Shown piece by piece: positions 34,798-45,790 of a stretch of DNA of 64,000 nt; positions within the stretch are counted from its first letter, which is position 1; each line of letters opens with the position of its first letter. The position numbers were made by a program, and so were the translations under genes. Source of the DNA: Amaranthus tricolor (lineage: Eukaryota; Streptophyta; Magnoliopsida; Caryophyllales; Amaranthaceae); assembly GCF_026212465.1 (NCBI RefSeq), contig NC_080052.1, positions 12,295,621 through 12,359,620 of the forward strand, given 5' to 3'. Under the pieces are notes generated by a model, which did not search any database, had not been told where the DNA came from, and saw only the letters and a program-made list of their open reading frames with translations.

Positions 34798-35031
34798 GTG
34801 ATTAAAAAAGGTGTTGGTAGGCCTTGTAGGAACATAAAGAGAAGTGACAATGAAGAAAGGAAAGGAAAGAGGAGCAAGACTGTAAAATGTGGGAAGTGTG
34901 GAGAATTTGGACACAACAAGGCCACTTGCAAGGGAGGGGCAACAAAAAAGCAGCAGAAGGGAACAAGAAAGAGCAATGAAGCATCAACCTCCAAGAGCAA
35001 GGGAAAGTTAGTCCTAAAGCAGAAGGCATAA
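34798..35031 (+). pseudogene. MULE-1 transposase tail with CCHC knuckle
   Basis: The frame reads KKGVGRPCRNIKRSDNEERK, then VKCGKCGEFGHNKATC, a C-x2-C-x4-H-x4-C zinc knuckle, and a Lys/Ser-rich end closing with LVLKQKA. Plant MULE transposases commonly end in GRP-basic plus CCHC. A frameshift near 34700-34800 separates it from the SWIM part. Confidence 0.75.
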
Positions 35032-35119
35032 AAAAAGGGAAAGGGCAAGGCAAAGTAAATATTAATGTTGTTATGTGATTGTAATTACTAACTTTTTATT
35101 GAATAACTGTAATTAGGCA

Positions 35120-35290
35120 TGGCCACGGTCCGGGTTGGTCCGGTTCCGTTCCAGTTCCACCCGGTTCTGGTTCCATTTGGAACCTGTCGCGACCGGTTCT
35201 GGGCGGTTCCAAACGGTTCCTTCGCGGTTCATGAGGCGGTTCCGGCGGTTCCAACTCACGAGACGGGCGGGTCGGACCATCGGTTCCATT
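35120..35290. repeat. hAT subterminal CGGTTCC array, left
   Basis: About a dozen GGTTCC/CGGTTC motifs in 170 bp, much more GC-rich than the flanks. The right end (38500-38812) holds more than twenty in the opposite orientation; these are likely transposase-binding sites. Confidence 0.8.
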
Positions 35291-35791
35291 TTTATTTTTT
35301 CTTTAAATATTTATATAATAAAAAAATATTATAATATTGCGGACGTACCTTTGATGATTACTTGATTATTAGCGAAATTCATTGCTTGTCAAGTTGTCAT
35401 CGTTATTAAAATATATACTAAAAAGAATGAAAAAAATAAATTAATAAAAAACGAATGAATGATAATGTCGATAAAGATGATTAATAAAAAAAGAGGGAGA
35501 AAATGGACTTGAACCTAGTACCCAAAGCAATACTAAGCTGCCTACGTATCCCGAAGGAATCAAAGCCCACGTAGTTCTTTGTCATACCTTTTATTTATAG
35601 TTGTTGAATGTTGATTTATCGTTGTCCGATTGATCCTATTCGTCTTCGACATCATCATCTGGTTGGTTAGATGCTTCCGCGGACTCTCCTCCTGACGATG
35701 ATGCAGATGTATCCATCATCATCCATGGATCATCATCGTCATCTTGATCATCATCATTCCTTAGTCCTTGTGTTCGAATCTCCGCTTGATC

Positions 35792-38241
35792 TCAATATTT
35801 CTTGCAAACACATATTTGAATACTATGTGGAGCAAGACGAGATCTCTTTTCGTCCAAAGCTCTTGTACCTGCACTAAAAGCAGACTCCGACGCAATTGTT
35901 GACGCGGGAATTGCAAGGATATCCTTTGCAATTCTCGATAAAATGGCAAATTTTACAGATTTTTCTTTCCACCACTCTAAAATGTTATAGCTACCTTGGT
36001 CTATTTCAAAGTGGTGTTTAAGATAACTATCTAATTCTAAATATGAGGTGGAGAAAGAAGAAGATGATCCTACAAAACTATCATCTTGACTCATTATATT
36101 AGCTATTACCAAATTATAATAAGAGGGACGTGCCGAAACCCTAGCACGCCTAGACGTATCGCGTTTTGGGTTATATACACTAGCGTAATAATCATAGAGT
36201 TCTGCTAAATATTTTTTACATGTTCCTACATAATTATGTACATCAGTAGGCGGGCGATCTAATAATTGGTAGTAAAATCCTATTACTTTAGTAAGGACCT
36301 CAGTTTTAAAACATGAGTCTAAAATGGTTGCAATTCCATAAATATAAGGAAAATCGGTAAAATATGCCTTCCATTTTTCCATCATATCTGCAAGAATCGG
36401 CTTCAAATATGGGTTAGTATCATCATGCGTATGTTTAAGGAGATGATAAAAAATAGTAATACACTCACTTATTACTAAGTGAACGTTCGGTTCATAAACA
36501 TATGAAGAAATCTTAGTTGCGTGGTCATACGCTTCTAATATATTATGTACACCTATAGCTAATTCCCAAGTGTCATCAGCTATATAGCTATCTGTACACT
36601 CACTGTACAGTTGTGTTATAACTAGACTATAAGCAATCGCCTTTCTTAATAAATCGTTGGTTGAGCCCCAACGTGTAGGAGTATCTAATGACCAATACAC
36701 TTTTTTAAGTTGATATTGGTCACATAATTGTTTATATCGTCTCTTTATCTTTTCAATCCTAAGCCACTTCACTATATCTCTAATTGGTTCTAATAAATTG
36801 CTTAATTCTTTTATACCTGCTTGGCAAGATAAGTTAACTATATGCGCACAACAACGTATGTGTAATAAGCTACCCCCAAGGATAAAACTAAAAGCAGGTT
36901 CGTTATACAAAAGTTCTATACATTTAATGTTCGCGGTTGCATTATCAGTTGAACAACAAAATATCTTATCTAATAAGTTCCATTCTCTACATATCTCTAC
37001 TAATCTATATTTTATGTTTTCACCGGTATGTCTTTCTGGCATTGTCTCAAAAGCAATTATTCTTTTTTGAATAATCCAATTTTGATCTATCCAATGTGCT
37101 GTTACACACATATAAGATTCTAAATGTGGGGGAGCAGACCAAATGTCAGTTGTTATGCTAACCCTACCATTAAAAGATTTAAACATTTCAACTAATTCAT
37201 AGCGCATTGATTCATATAATTTAATTGTGCGTCTTTTAAGAGTGCTCCTAGGGATTGCTCTATATTGTGGTTGCAAAGTTTTTCTAGCGAAACGCTCGTG
37301 TGCCCTACTTTCACCGTGGTTAAAAGGCAATTCATCACAAATTACATACCTAGAAAATTCATCAATCATATCATTACGATTATATCTAAAAGGCATACCT
37401 GTGCTGGGAATGTCCCACTGTGTCTGTCAGCTTCCACTTGTGGTCCCGCTGCCGCTTGCTGCATGAGTTTCTTTTGTGATTCCATGCTTCTTTGCCAAAT
37501 GTTTGTTAAAAGATCCCGTACCACCACCTAACACGTATTCACAAAACACAATAAATAAATTTTTATAAAATATGAATATATAATGTATGTATAAAAAACT
37601 TAAAAAGTATTTACCTCTGGTGAAACTGTATGAAACTAAGGGCTTTACTCCTTGACTTTCACAAATTTGACAAGTGCATAAGAAAATATCTGGATTCTCG
37701 GTTGGTTCTTTTGTGAAATACGACCATACATGTGAAACAGCTCTACCACTAGGAGGTGGCATTGCCGGAAAAGGTTGTCTTACTGGTTCATCTTCATCTA
37801 AATAAATAATTTAAAATTATAAAACTATAATTAAATAAATAAATAATTTAAAATTTAATTAATTTGAAGAATAAAATTATAAAACTAATCGATAGTTTGG
37901 AAATTGACTCGTTTACCACGAGCTTGTCTTTGTTGTTGTTGTTCTCCTTGTTCTTCATGTGATCTTGTTGATGACTGTCGAGATATATGTATCCCAATAG
38001 GGGTCGTTGGTTCCTCTTCTTGTTCTTCTTCTTGTATTTCTCTTTCCACTTCTTCTGCATAATTTTGTTATTCTGGGTCGTAACCTTCTGGATAATTTGG
38101 TTCATAATTATAATTACTAATGGAAGGTGTTGTTGATACCGACGGAGTAGAAGTGGCCTTTCTTTTGGAGGAGCTGGAACCTCCCAATGATTTTGCCACT
38201 TTAGTAACTTTTTTTGAGGCTTTTTTCAAAAATGAAGACAT
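35792..38241 (-). pseudogene. hAT transposase, three exons, two stop codons
   Basis: Exon 1 is 38241-37917 (ATG, MSSFLKKASKKVTKVAKSLG, then a Glu/Gln-rich stretch). Exon 2 is 37797-37615 and exon 3 is 37527-35792; introns have GT-AG ends and the reading phase fits at both junctions. A BED zinc finger spans exons 2-3 (VWSYFTKE, CTCQIC, SFNKHLAKKH). The RNase H-like core shows Asp in TTDIWSA and in STDNATANI, and CCAHIVNL. The C-terminal dimerisation domain has YNILEWWKEKSVKFAIL and PASTIASESAFSAGTR. Stops at 38070-38068 and 37429-37427 are the only breaks seen in about 740 codons, so this is a very young pseudogene, or active with readthrough or errors in the sequence. Related to plant RICESLEEPER/DAYSLEEPER-type hATs. 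Confidence 0.88.
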
Positions 38242-38499
38242 GATTGATAATATTGAAATAATAATAGAATTAAGAAATAAATAAATAATTAATAGACTAA
38301 TTATGTAATTAACTAAATTAAGAAATAATTAAAACAATAATTATGTAATTAAGAGAATAATTGCGTAATTAAAGAATTAAGTAGAGAGAGTAAGTAGAGA
38401 GAGTAGGAGAAGAGATGAGTTGTGAATGAAAATGATTGAAAGTGGTGGGTATTTATAGAAAAATTCCAACGGCTATAAACGGCTAGTTTCCAACGGATC

Positions 38500-38813
38500 T
38501 TTTCACGGTTCCATGGAACCGTTGGGCCGGTTCACCCGGACCGGTCCCGGTTCCGGTTCCATGGAACCGCTGGATCGATTCAACCGGACCGGTCCCGGTT
38601 CCGGTTCCGTGGAACCGTTCGACCGGTTCCGATTCCAAACCGCGGTTTTTAAGTCCGGTTCATGAAGTTTTTTTCCGACAGTTTCACGGTTCCGGCAACT
38701 TTTTTTCCGGCGGTTTCACGGTTTCGCGGTTCGGGGCGGTTCGGAACCTGTCGCAAACGGTTCCGGTTCCGGTTTCGATTCCAAGCGGTTCGGGACCGGT
38801 TCGGTTCTGCCTA
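38500..38813. repeat. hAT subterminal CGGTTCC array, right
   Basis: Dense GGTTCC/CCGGTTC motifs, many in the ccggttccggttcc arrangement, mirroring the left end. Confidence 0.8.
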
Positions 38814-38821
38814 ACTGTAAT

Positions 38822-39115
38822 GAACAACTTTTGTGATTGTAATTACTAAGCTCCAATAGCATTTTGTATGAACTTGGATCTTAATCCTCTTTTGTAATGA
38901 ACCATGTTGGTATGCATTTAGATTCGAATTATTTTGTAATGAATAGCTTTTAAAATGAATGATAAAGTACAAAGCACAATTTGGAATAGATATTACCTAA
39001 GTTTACATTGCAAATTACATATTACCTAAGCTTACATAGATACCATTTCATTGCTTATAATCTTACTTTACAATGGCAAGAACCAACAACACTAGGTAAA
39101 ACATTATAACAAATT
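38822..39115. other. MULE-1 sequence between hAT and GRF gene
   Basis: AT-rich, no plus-strand gene. The complement near 39055-39110 codes for a hydrophobic stretch (FVIMFYLVLLVLAIVK) that belongs with the GRF gene in another frame. Confidence 0.6.
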
Positions 39116-39480
39116 TCATAAAACAACAACCTTGAGTAAGCTATCAATCTTCTTTGACAACCCTAGAACAGTAGCTTTAAGTTCAGCAAATTGTTCCCCA
39201 TTCATCATTACAGGAGTAGCCACTTGAACCTCTGGATCTGCAGCTTCATCAAGGTTTTCCTTCAAATACGCATCATAACCCCATTCAAATGCTTGGCACG
39301 ACATACATTTGTAATAGATTATTTCCAGATTGTTTATAGAACCCGAAACCCTAACATCATAGAACTTTGTTGAATCACAGTAGCATTTCATCAACCTTAT
39401 CCAGCTATCATCAACTTCAATAGAATTAACATTAGGGCTTCCAGGTGGTCTTCTAGAAGTGTCGGGGTAAACCTTACCGC
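39055..39480 (-). pseudogene. MULE-1 GRF zinc-finger gene with hydrophobic tail
   Basis: On the minus strand a frame enters from about 39480 (SSFCGKVYPDTSRRPPGSPN) and leads to MKCYCDSTKFYDVRVSG, then IIYYKCMSCQAFEWGYD. This is the GRF-type zinc finger: C-x-C, then C-x2-C followed by an aromatic-Glu-Trp. The rest is helical (AELKATVLGLSKKIDSLLK) and runs into a hydrophobic segment FVIMFYLVLLVLAIVK, reachable after a frameshift near 39125. The start codon is unclear. GRF fingers bind single-stranded DNA in other proteins. Its place inside the right TIR of a MULE and its orientation opposite to the transposase are repeated in MULE-2. Confidence 0.7.
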
Positions 39481-39639
39481 AAAATGAAGAGTATCTTGAA
39501 GAAGCATGAATGGATAGAGAGAATGAAGAGGAAAGGAAAAAGGGAAGAAGAAGAAACGTGTGTTTTGAAATCTGATGAGCCTGAATGTATAAGCAACCAT
39601 AAACTAACCACGATTAGGTCAAATTCAAAAATAAACGAT

Positions 39640-39783
39640 AAGATAACGGTAAAAACTTATATAATGTCATGGTTGTAATTAGCATGATATGCTGGGGGTA
39701 CCATTAATAATCGAAAAATAAAATGATACTAAAAATAAAGTGCAATAACACAAGGGTATGCGGGTATATTGATGATAATTTCC
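39640..39783 (-). repeat. MULE-1 right TIR
   Basis: Inverted copy of 21237-21385. The terminus lies about 120 bp upstream of the PPR open frame. Confidence 0.85.
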
Positions 39784-39900
39784 TTAAATATTACTGCTAT
39801 GCGTTTAAGTATATAGTATTATGCTTAACATGAATTTTATCTTAAACTATAATGGTGTTAACGGCTTGTTCAAAACAGAGTTGCCTCACCCGTTAACTAA

Positions 39901-42498
39901 GTGATCATGACTCATGAGGCCCATGATCACCACTTTATCTTCAAGAGCTCTGTTTTTCTGCACTGCATGGCTTATCTAACAACAATCAGCCCAACATCTA
40001 ACCTTCTTAATCCCCTTAATTTTAAACCCAGAAATTCCTTAATTACTCCCAAATTAAATCCAACCCATGTTTCAGAGAAGCAACAGGACAAAAAATCTTG
40101 CTTCTTAGAGTTATCTTCTTTGTCTAGGAATGGAAGACTTAAAGAAGCAGTAAATCTTCTTTCTCAGATGCACTACAATTGTGTCCAAATTGGCCCTGAA
40201 TTTTATGTTGAATTACTACAGGGGTGTGTTTGTGATCAATCTTATTTTCTGGGTCAGCAAATTCATGGGTTAATCATTAAAAAAGGTGAAATCTTTATTA
40301 AAAATGAGTACATTGAAACCAAATTGGTTATCTTTTATGCAAAATGTGATGAATTAGATAGTGCTAGAAGGTTGTTTACAAGATTGTGTATCAAAAATGT
40401 GTTTTCATGGGCAGCTATAATTGGGTTAAATTCTAGGATAGGGTTAAATGAACAAGCTTTATTCGGTTATTGTGAAATGCTTGAAAATGGAATTTTTCCT
40501 GACAATTTTGTGATTCCTAATGCATTAAAGGCTTGTGGTGCATCTCAATGTATTGTATTTGGAAGGGGAATCCATGGGTTTATGATTAAGGTGGGTTTTG
40601 AAGAATGTATGTATGTTGCAAGTAGTTTGGTTGATATGTACGGAAAATGTGGAATTCTTGAGGATGCAAAGAAGGTGTTTGATGAAATGTCTGTGAAAAA
40701 TTCTGTGGTGTGGAATTCAATGATTGTAGGATATGTACAAAATGGAATGAATGAGGAAGCAATTCAGTTGTTTTATGACATGATGTTTGAAGAGATTGAA
40801 CCAACTCGGGTTACCATGTCAAGTTTACTATCAGCATCTGCGAATTTAGGAGCTGCGGAAGAAGGTAGACAAGGGCATGCACTTGCAGTTTTGTATGGTT
40901 TAGAATTGGATAGTATTTTAGGAAGTTCATTGATTAACTTTTACTCTAAGATTGGTTGGGTTGAAGATGCTGAACTAATATTCACTAGAATGGTGGAGAA
41001 AGATGCAGTTACTTGGAACTTGCTAATCTCTTGTTATGTACAGCAAGGTTTGCCTGAAACAGCTATAAATATGTGTCGTGTTATGACATCGAAAGGGTTA
41101 AGATTCGATTGTGTTACTATGGCTTCTTTCTTTTCCGCGTGTGCTTATACAGGTGATACCGAACTTGGTAAGCAGGGCCATTGCTACTGCATAAGAAATC
41201 TCCTCGACTCTGATGTTGCTGTTGCATCTAGCTTGATTAGCATGTATTCCAAATTCAAGGAAACAGGTTATGCAGTACGAGTATTTGACTCTTCGTTAGA
41301 GAAAGATCTTGTCCTATGGAATGCGTTATTAGCTGCGTGTGCAGAACGAGGGTTGGGTGGTAAAGCCTTGGAGTTGTTTTATCAGATGCAGCTGCAGGGC
41401 TTTCGACCAAATCTGATATCTTGGAATTCTTTACTTTGTGCACTCTTACGGAGTCACCAAGTGAATGAGGCAAAAAGTATGTTCTTACAAATGCATTTAC
41501 TTGGTTTTGAACCAAATGTGATAACCTGGACTACTTTTTTAACAGGTTTAGCTCAAAATGGGCTTGCTGTTGACGCGATACTGCACTTTCAGAAAATGCA
41601 AGAATCGGGATTACAGCCAAATACTAGAACTATAACTGGCTTGCTCTCAGCTTGCATAGATATGACATCCTTACTTCTCGGAAAATCGATTCATGGCTAC
41701 GTCATAAGGCAAGGCCATCAATTCTCTGTAGAACTTTCAACTTCTTTGGTTGATATGTATGCCAAATGTGGAAATATAACTCATGCAAGGAAGATTTTTA
41801 ACATGATGTCAGACAAAAGTTTAGCATTATACAATGCCATGATATCCGGTTATGGATTGCATAGTAAGGTTTCAGACGCTCTTGCATTGTACGAGTATAT
41901 GCAGGAGGAGGGCTTAGAACCCGATGATGTAACCTTCACGAGCATTCTTTCAGCTTGCAGTCATGGAGGGCTGGTGAATAAGGGGTTTGATCTATTCGCT
42001 GATATGGTGTCGAAATACAACATATCTCCAAGAATGGAACATTACGGCTGTTTGGTTACACTTCTTTCTCGATGTGGTAATCTGGACGAGGCTATTATGG
42101 TGATTATGAGTACGCCGCTTGAGCCCGATGCAGAAATGTTAGGATCACTGCTAATTGCGTGCAGGGAATGGAATCAGATAGAACTTGCTGAATACATATC
42201 AACGTACTTACTTGAACTGGAACCTAATAATTCGGGAAACTATGTTACACTTTCAAATATAAGTGCATCAGCTGGAAGGTGGGCCGAAGCATCAGAGTGG
42301 AGGAATTTGATGAAAAGTCGGGGTCTGAACAAGAAACCTGGATGCAGTTGGGTTCAAATCGGGTCAGAATCTCACGTATTTGTTTCGAGTGATAGATCGC
42401 ATCCTCAAAGGGATGAGATCAACATGATTCTTGCACTGTTAGAAACAGAGATGAGATCAAATATTTTGTCTTTTAATTTGGAAATTTGTTTCTCTTAG
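39901..42498 (+). CDS. PLS-class pentatricopeptide repeat protein, CRR21-like
   Basis: A single intronless frame of up to 865 codons. The N-terminus is Ser/Thr/Asn-rich like a chloroplast transit peptide; the ATG at 39967 (MAYLTTISPTSNLLNP) gives 843 residues and fits best, but 39901 and 39907 are also possible. About twenty PPR motifs of the P-L-S pattern follow (for example VDMYGKCGILEDAKKVFDEM, LVDMYAKCGNITHARKIF). The C-terminus has E and E+ motifs (NSGNYVTLSNISASAGRWAE, GCSWVQIGSESHVFV) and no DYW domain. It resembles CRR21, which is needed for editing of a plastid ndhD site. It is the only intact gene in the window. Target and localisation are inferred. Confidence 0.9.
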   Translation: MIMTHEAHDHHFIFKSSVFLHCMAYLTTISPTSNLLNPLNFKPRNSLITPKLNPTHVSEKQQDKKSCFLELSSLSRNGRLKEAVNLLSQMHYNCVQIGPEFYVELLQGCVCDQSYFLGQQIHGLIIKKGEIFIKNEYIETKLVIFYAKCDELDSARRLFTRLCIKNVFSWAAIIGLNSRIGLNEQALFGYCEMLENGIFPDNFVIPNALKACGASQCIVFGRGIHGFMIKVGFEECMYVASSLVDMYGKCGILEDAKKVFDEMSVKNSVVWNSMIVGYVQNGMNEEAIQLFYDMMFEEIEPTRVTMSSLLSASANLGAAEEGRQGHALAVLYGLELDSILGSSLINFYSKIGWVEDAELIFTRMVEKDAVTWNLLISCYVQQGLPETAINMCRVMTSKGLRFDCVTMASFFSACAYTGDTELGKQGHCYCIRNLLDSDVAVASSLISMYSKFKETGYAVRVFDSSLEKDLVLWNALLAACAERGLGGKALELFYQMQLQGFRPNLISWNSLLCALLRSHQVNEAKSMFLQMHLLGFEPNVITWTTFLTGLAQNGLAVDAILHFQKMQESGLQPNTRTITGLLSACIDMTSLLLGKSIHGYVIRQGHQFSVELSTSLVDMYAKCGNITHARKIFNMMSDKSLALYNAMISGYGLHSKVSDALALYEYMQEEGLEPDDVTFTSILSACSHGGLVNKGFDLFADMVSKYNISPRMEHYGCLVTLLSRCGNLDEAIMVIMSTPLEPDAEMLGSLLIACREWNQIELAEYISTYLLELEPNNSGNYVTLSNISASAGRWAEASEWRNLMKSRGLNKKPGCSWVQIGSESHVFVSSDRSHPQRDEINMILALLETEMRSNILSFNLEICFS

Positions 42499-43600
42499 CA
42501 GTGGTGTAAATTGATATAAAAGCCTAGTTCATTCCTGAGATTTGATCAAAATGCTCGATATTTAATCACGACTCATGAAAACCCCAGATATCTTATCCAT
42601 ACAGGGTTCAAACATGAAAAAATTTACTCCAGAACAGGACTAGAAAACTGGTTCTTGGAAGGTTTTCATCATTGCTCAATAAATTGAGGACTTCAGAATG
42701 TTTGAAAAAACAATTGATATTCTGATGAAGGCATCATGATCATGGCAAGTATATTTCGGAAATCTTGGTATTGATCTGTTGATAATAATAGTATGGAAAG
42801 TAGTTTTAGGATAGATGCATGATTTGCTAATTTCTATATTAATTAGGTATATGAGCAAGTTGATAATATCCATGGTTCTTTTACAGTTATGATTATCTCC
42901 AAGCAAGATTGTTCAGCACATGGGAGGAACTGATACGCATTTTAAGGACCTAAACAGAATTTCCTTTCTTATTCTTTTATGTTTCTTTATTTTCCCTTCT
43001 TGGTTAAGTAAATATTGCCTCCTGAATCACGTGCCAATTTCTTGAACTTGAATTATCCACTAATCCTGGTTCCTGAATTATTAACTAATATTTTGTCTAT
43101 GAATTGGTATTCCTGATCCAGACACATACAGATTTACATAAGACTAATTTGGATCTATACTTTAAAATTTCTTTCGTTTTTTCTTTTCTAATGTAAATTA
43201 AACTTTTCTTTTCAAAAAGTTGAACTAAAAATATGTTTATTATTTGATAAGAAAGTCTTATTTAGCATTCTCTTCTCCTCAATTTTACTTATAAATTATC
43301 AAAGAAGCAGTTCATTTTCGTCTGTGTGTGTTGAACTCATAACGTAGGTGGGGCTATAAGTGGGCAAAGCCAACCACTGCCTACCCTAAAAATTTTTTGG
43401 CCCTCTCTCCTTTTGGTTCTCACTTTATTTGAAAAACTACCTTTCTTTGTCTCATTTTAATTTAAACGCTTTGACTTTTACACAATTTATAAATTTTACT
43501 TCGACTTTTTTAGATAGTTGATGTGCTCATTTATGAGTACGTTTACGACTCCTTTTTAGTGTCCGGTCTACCATTTATTAATTGACATTACGTACATCAT
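42499..43600. other. Downstream of PPR gene, no gene
   Basis: AT-rich, with no open frame that I can support. The poly(A) region of the PPR gene would be near its start. Short T-runs and direct copies only. Confidence 0.5.
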
Positions 43601-44860
43601 GTGTGATTTTACCTTGTTCGTGTCTTCGGGTTGTTTTGTGGTTATTTAAGGTGTTTCAGAGACAACAAAGTCAAATTCCATGTGTTTGGGACTTTGGCAC
43701 GCAAACCGAGACTTTTCTGAAGGCCCGTTAAAGTTCTGAAGCTCCATGGTGCCTTAAAGAAACATTGATGCTAAGAACTCACTACATTTGGTTGAGCAAC
43801 CTCCCATTCAGTTGAATGGGAGTTTCTACATTTCCCTAAACCAATTCTGTTATGGTCGAATGATGAATAACTTTAAGCAAAGCTAGATTTATTCGGTCGT
43901 ATGGACCTTTGGGTTTGGCCAAATGATGTTGGTGTGCTATATGCTTTTATGCGTTAGAAAGGGCGAATTGAGAAAGGATTCGGGCGAATTGCCTCCATTC
44001 GACCGAATGGGCAATTTGATTCGATTGAATGGTTATTGTTGGTTGTACATGAAGTTTGCACTAGCTCGAGATTCGATCGAATAGCCTTCCTTTTGGGCAA
44101 ATGAGAATTGTTTTCCGCGGGATTGTTTTTCTTCTCAAGCCCATCTTATGAGCTTCTAATGGCATTTTGGACCCCTTGTTTTTAAGCTATAAATACTCCA
44201 ATTTTCTAATGGATGCACTCATGCCTATTGTTATCCAAACCATAGGAAATAACCTCTTTATTGCTTTTATTTAGTTTATACCCTAGTATAGATTTAAGCT
44301 TTCTTTAATGCTTTCATTTATTTGTTTCCTCTACACTTCAATTTCTTTCGTTTTTAAGCATTTAGTTACAAGTTTTGTATTGGATTGAAGCTTTCAATTC
44401 AAGCTTTTCATTTTATTGTAAGTTTTCATTTTCGTAAGTTATTTATTGCTTTGGTTATTGCATGCATTACTTTGTCTTGCTTTCGTTATGGTTATTGCTT
44501 TCTGTATTGCTTGGATATAATAGTTACTTTCATTCCTTATTGCTTCATTTATTCCTTTCTTGTTGGTTTCATTCAAGTTAATCATACTTCCATTCATTGC
44601 TTTGTTTATTGTTTTTGTCTTAGTTATTTCTAATATGAGTAAGTAGTTTCTTTACGAGTTTGATTAGTGAAGCCCTAGAAATGGTCTTGTCTTTAATTGT
44701 ATAATATTAGAGTTTGAGGTTAATGATGCTTATTTATTGACACTCGATACAAATTCTTTCTTGCCACTCCTAGTGAGATATATGGCGATTATAGGTCGTT
44801 CGTGTGGTTTGTGGGATCACCAACTTCCTCTCAGTATCTTGAGAGTCATTGTAACACCCA
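43600..44860 (+). other. LTR-like tract, no gene
   Basis: This stretch has repeated cgaatg/attcgac motifs (for example 43855-44090, with attcgaccgaatgg at 43998), a TATAAATACTCC box near 44190 and a run of CTTT/TTGC-rich text. It resembles the U3-R part of a plant LTR, but no partner LTR was found. At 44851 TGTAACACCCATAATTTTT begins, typical of a Gypsy LTR start; MULE-2 is inserted just there, and the text continues after it at 50416. Confidence 0.4.
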
Positions 44861-44869
44861 TAATTTTTA

Positions 44870-45005
44870 GGAAAAATTACCCTAAATAATACGAACTTTC
44901 ACTGGTTTCCCAACAATAATAAGAACTTTCAATTAATTATAAATAATACGAACTTTGACATGTGTTTTCCGCTGGTATACTAATTTACCTGTAACCGGTA
45001 AATGT
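44870..45005 (+). repeat. MULE-2 left TIR with iterated motif
   Basis: Three copies of AATAATACGAACTTTC-type text begin at 44885, 44915 and 44942, spaced 30 and 27 bp. The right TIR (50270-50406) has the same three copies inverted. They may be transposase-binding sites. Confidence 0.85.
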
Positions 45006-45254
45006 GCTGATCTCTTTTTCAAATTTTTTTTCTGATAAAATTAAGGAAAAGAAAGAGCTGCTTCTCCCTCACGCAACTGGTATATGCATCTTCCTCACGC
45101 AGCTGCTTCTCCCTCTTCACAAACATTCACTGATTTCCATTGATTCTCTCTCGTTCTCACGCATCAACTACAAAGATATCATCTCATTCGTGGTTAGTTT
45201 ATTCTTCTCAATTGCAATATATATCTCTAAATTTTGTTTTAATCCCAAAAGGTT

Positions 45255-45712
45255 TGTATCCATTTAGTCGAAAATGGATGAAATTATGTGTCCATTTACT
45301 CGAAAATGGATGGAATTTTGTTTCCATTTTGTCAATCCATACATGATTATTGTTTGATGTTAATTAAAAACATTTGTGCACTCGAAAATGGATGTAATTT
45401 AGTGTTTTTTATCCATTTAGTCGATAATGGATGAAATTGTGTGTCCATTTACTCGAAAATGGATGGAATTTTATTTCCATTTTCTCAATCCATACATGAT
45501 TATTGTTTGATGTTAATTAAAAACGTTTGTGCACTCGAAAATGGATGTAATTTAGTGTTTTTTATCCATTTAGTCAAAAATGGATGAAATTTTGTGTCCA
45601 TTTACTCAAAAATGGATGGAATTTTGTTTCCATTTTCTCAATCCATACATGATTATTGTTTGATGTTAATTAAAAACATTTGTGCACTCGAAAATGGATG
45701 TAATTTAATGTT
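45255..45712. repeat. Tandem repeat, ~153-bp unit, three copies
   Basis: Units start at the marker catttagtcg (45261, 45415, 45567), spaced 154 and 152 bp. Within each unit aaaatggat recurs three times with varied spacing. It is in the MULE-2 leader, upstream of the transposase start. Confidence 0.9.
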
Positions 45713-45790
45713 TTTTGCTTGTTTTTAGGCTAATTTGAATGATTCAATTACTTTGAAGTTTGGTATGATGGGGTATTAAAAAAAGAAGTT

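Larger units (their letters stand above)
35114..38813 (-). mobile_element. hAT transposon, TSD ACTGTAAT
   Basis: Both ends start TAGGCA (35114; complement at 38813). The 8-bp TSD ACTGTAAT is at 35106-35113 and 38814-38821, as expected for hAT. The 3.7-kb element has one minus-strand transposase gene of three exons. Both subterminal regions are unusually rich in GGTTCC/CCGGTTC repeats (35130-35290 and 38500-38810). It is inserted in the 3' part of MULE-1. Confidence 0.95.
21237..39783 (+). mobile_element. MULE-1, Mutator-like element split by two insertions
   Basis: The left terminus (21237 onwards, ggaaattatc) and the right terminus (complement, ending 39783) are about 140-bp inverted copies; shared blocks include ggtacccccaacatatcatg (left) and the same with one change (right). 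Inside are a MULE transposase gene on the plus strand and a GRF zinc-finger gene on the minus strand. An LTR retrotransposon (24312-34266) and a hAT element (35114-38813) sit inside. Without them MULE-1 is about 4.9 kb, similar to MULE-2 (5.5 kb). The flanking 9 bases (tagatacta and ttaaatatt) do not form a clear TSD. Confidence 0.85.

Noticed and set aside
35515..35580. Possible tRNA or conserved structured RNA downstream of the hAT gene (gcctacgtatcccgaagg text)
   Set aside because: No cloverleaf could be drawn; it is a dispersed motif in plant transposon DNA and lies within the hAT.
21237..39792. A 9-bp TSD for MULE-1
   Set aside because: tagatacta and ttaaatatt differ at most positions; TIR evidence stands alone.
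44385..44633. Plus-strand 82-codon hydrophobic frame
   Set aside because: It is in T-rich LTR-like DNA; the Phe/Ile/Tyr content reflects base composition.
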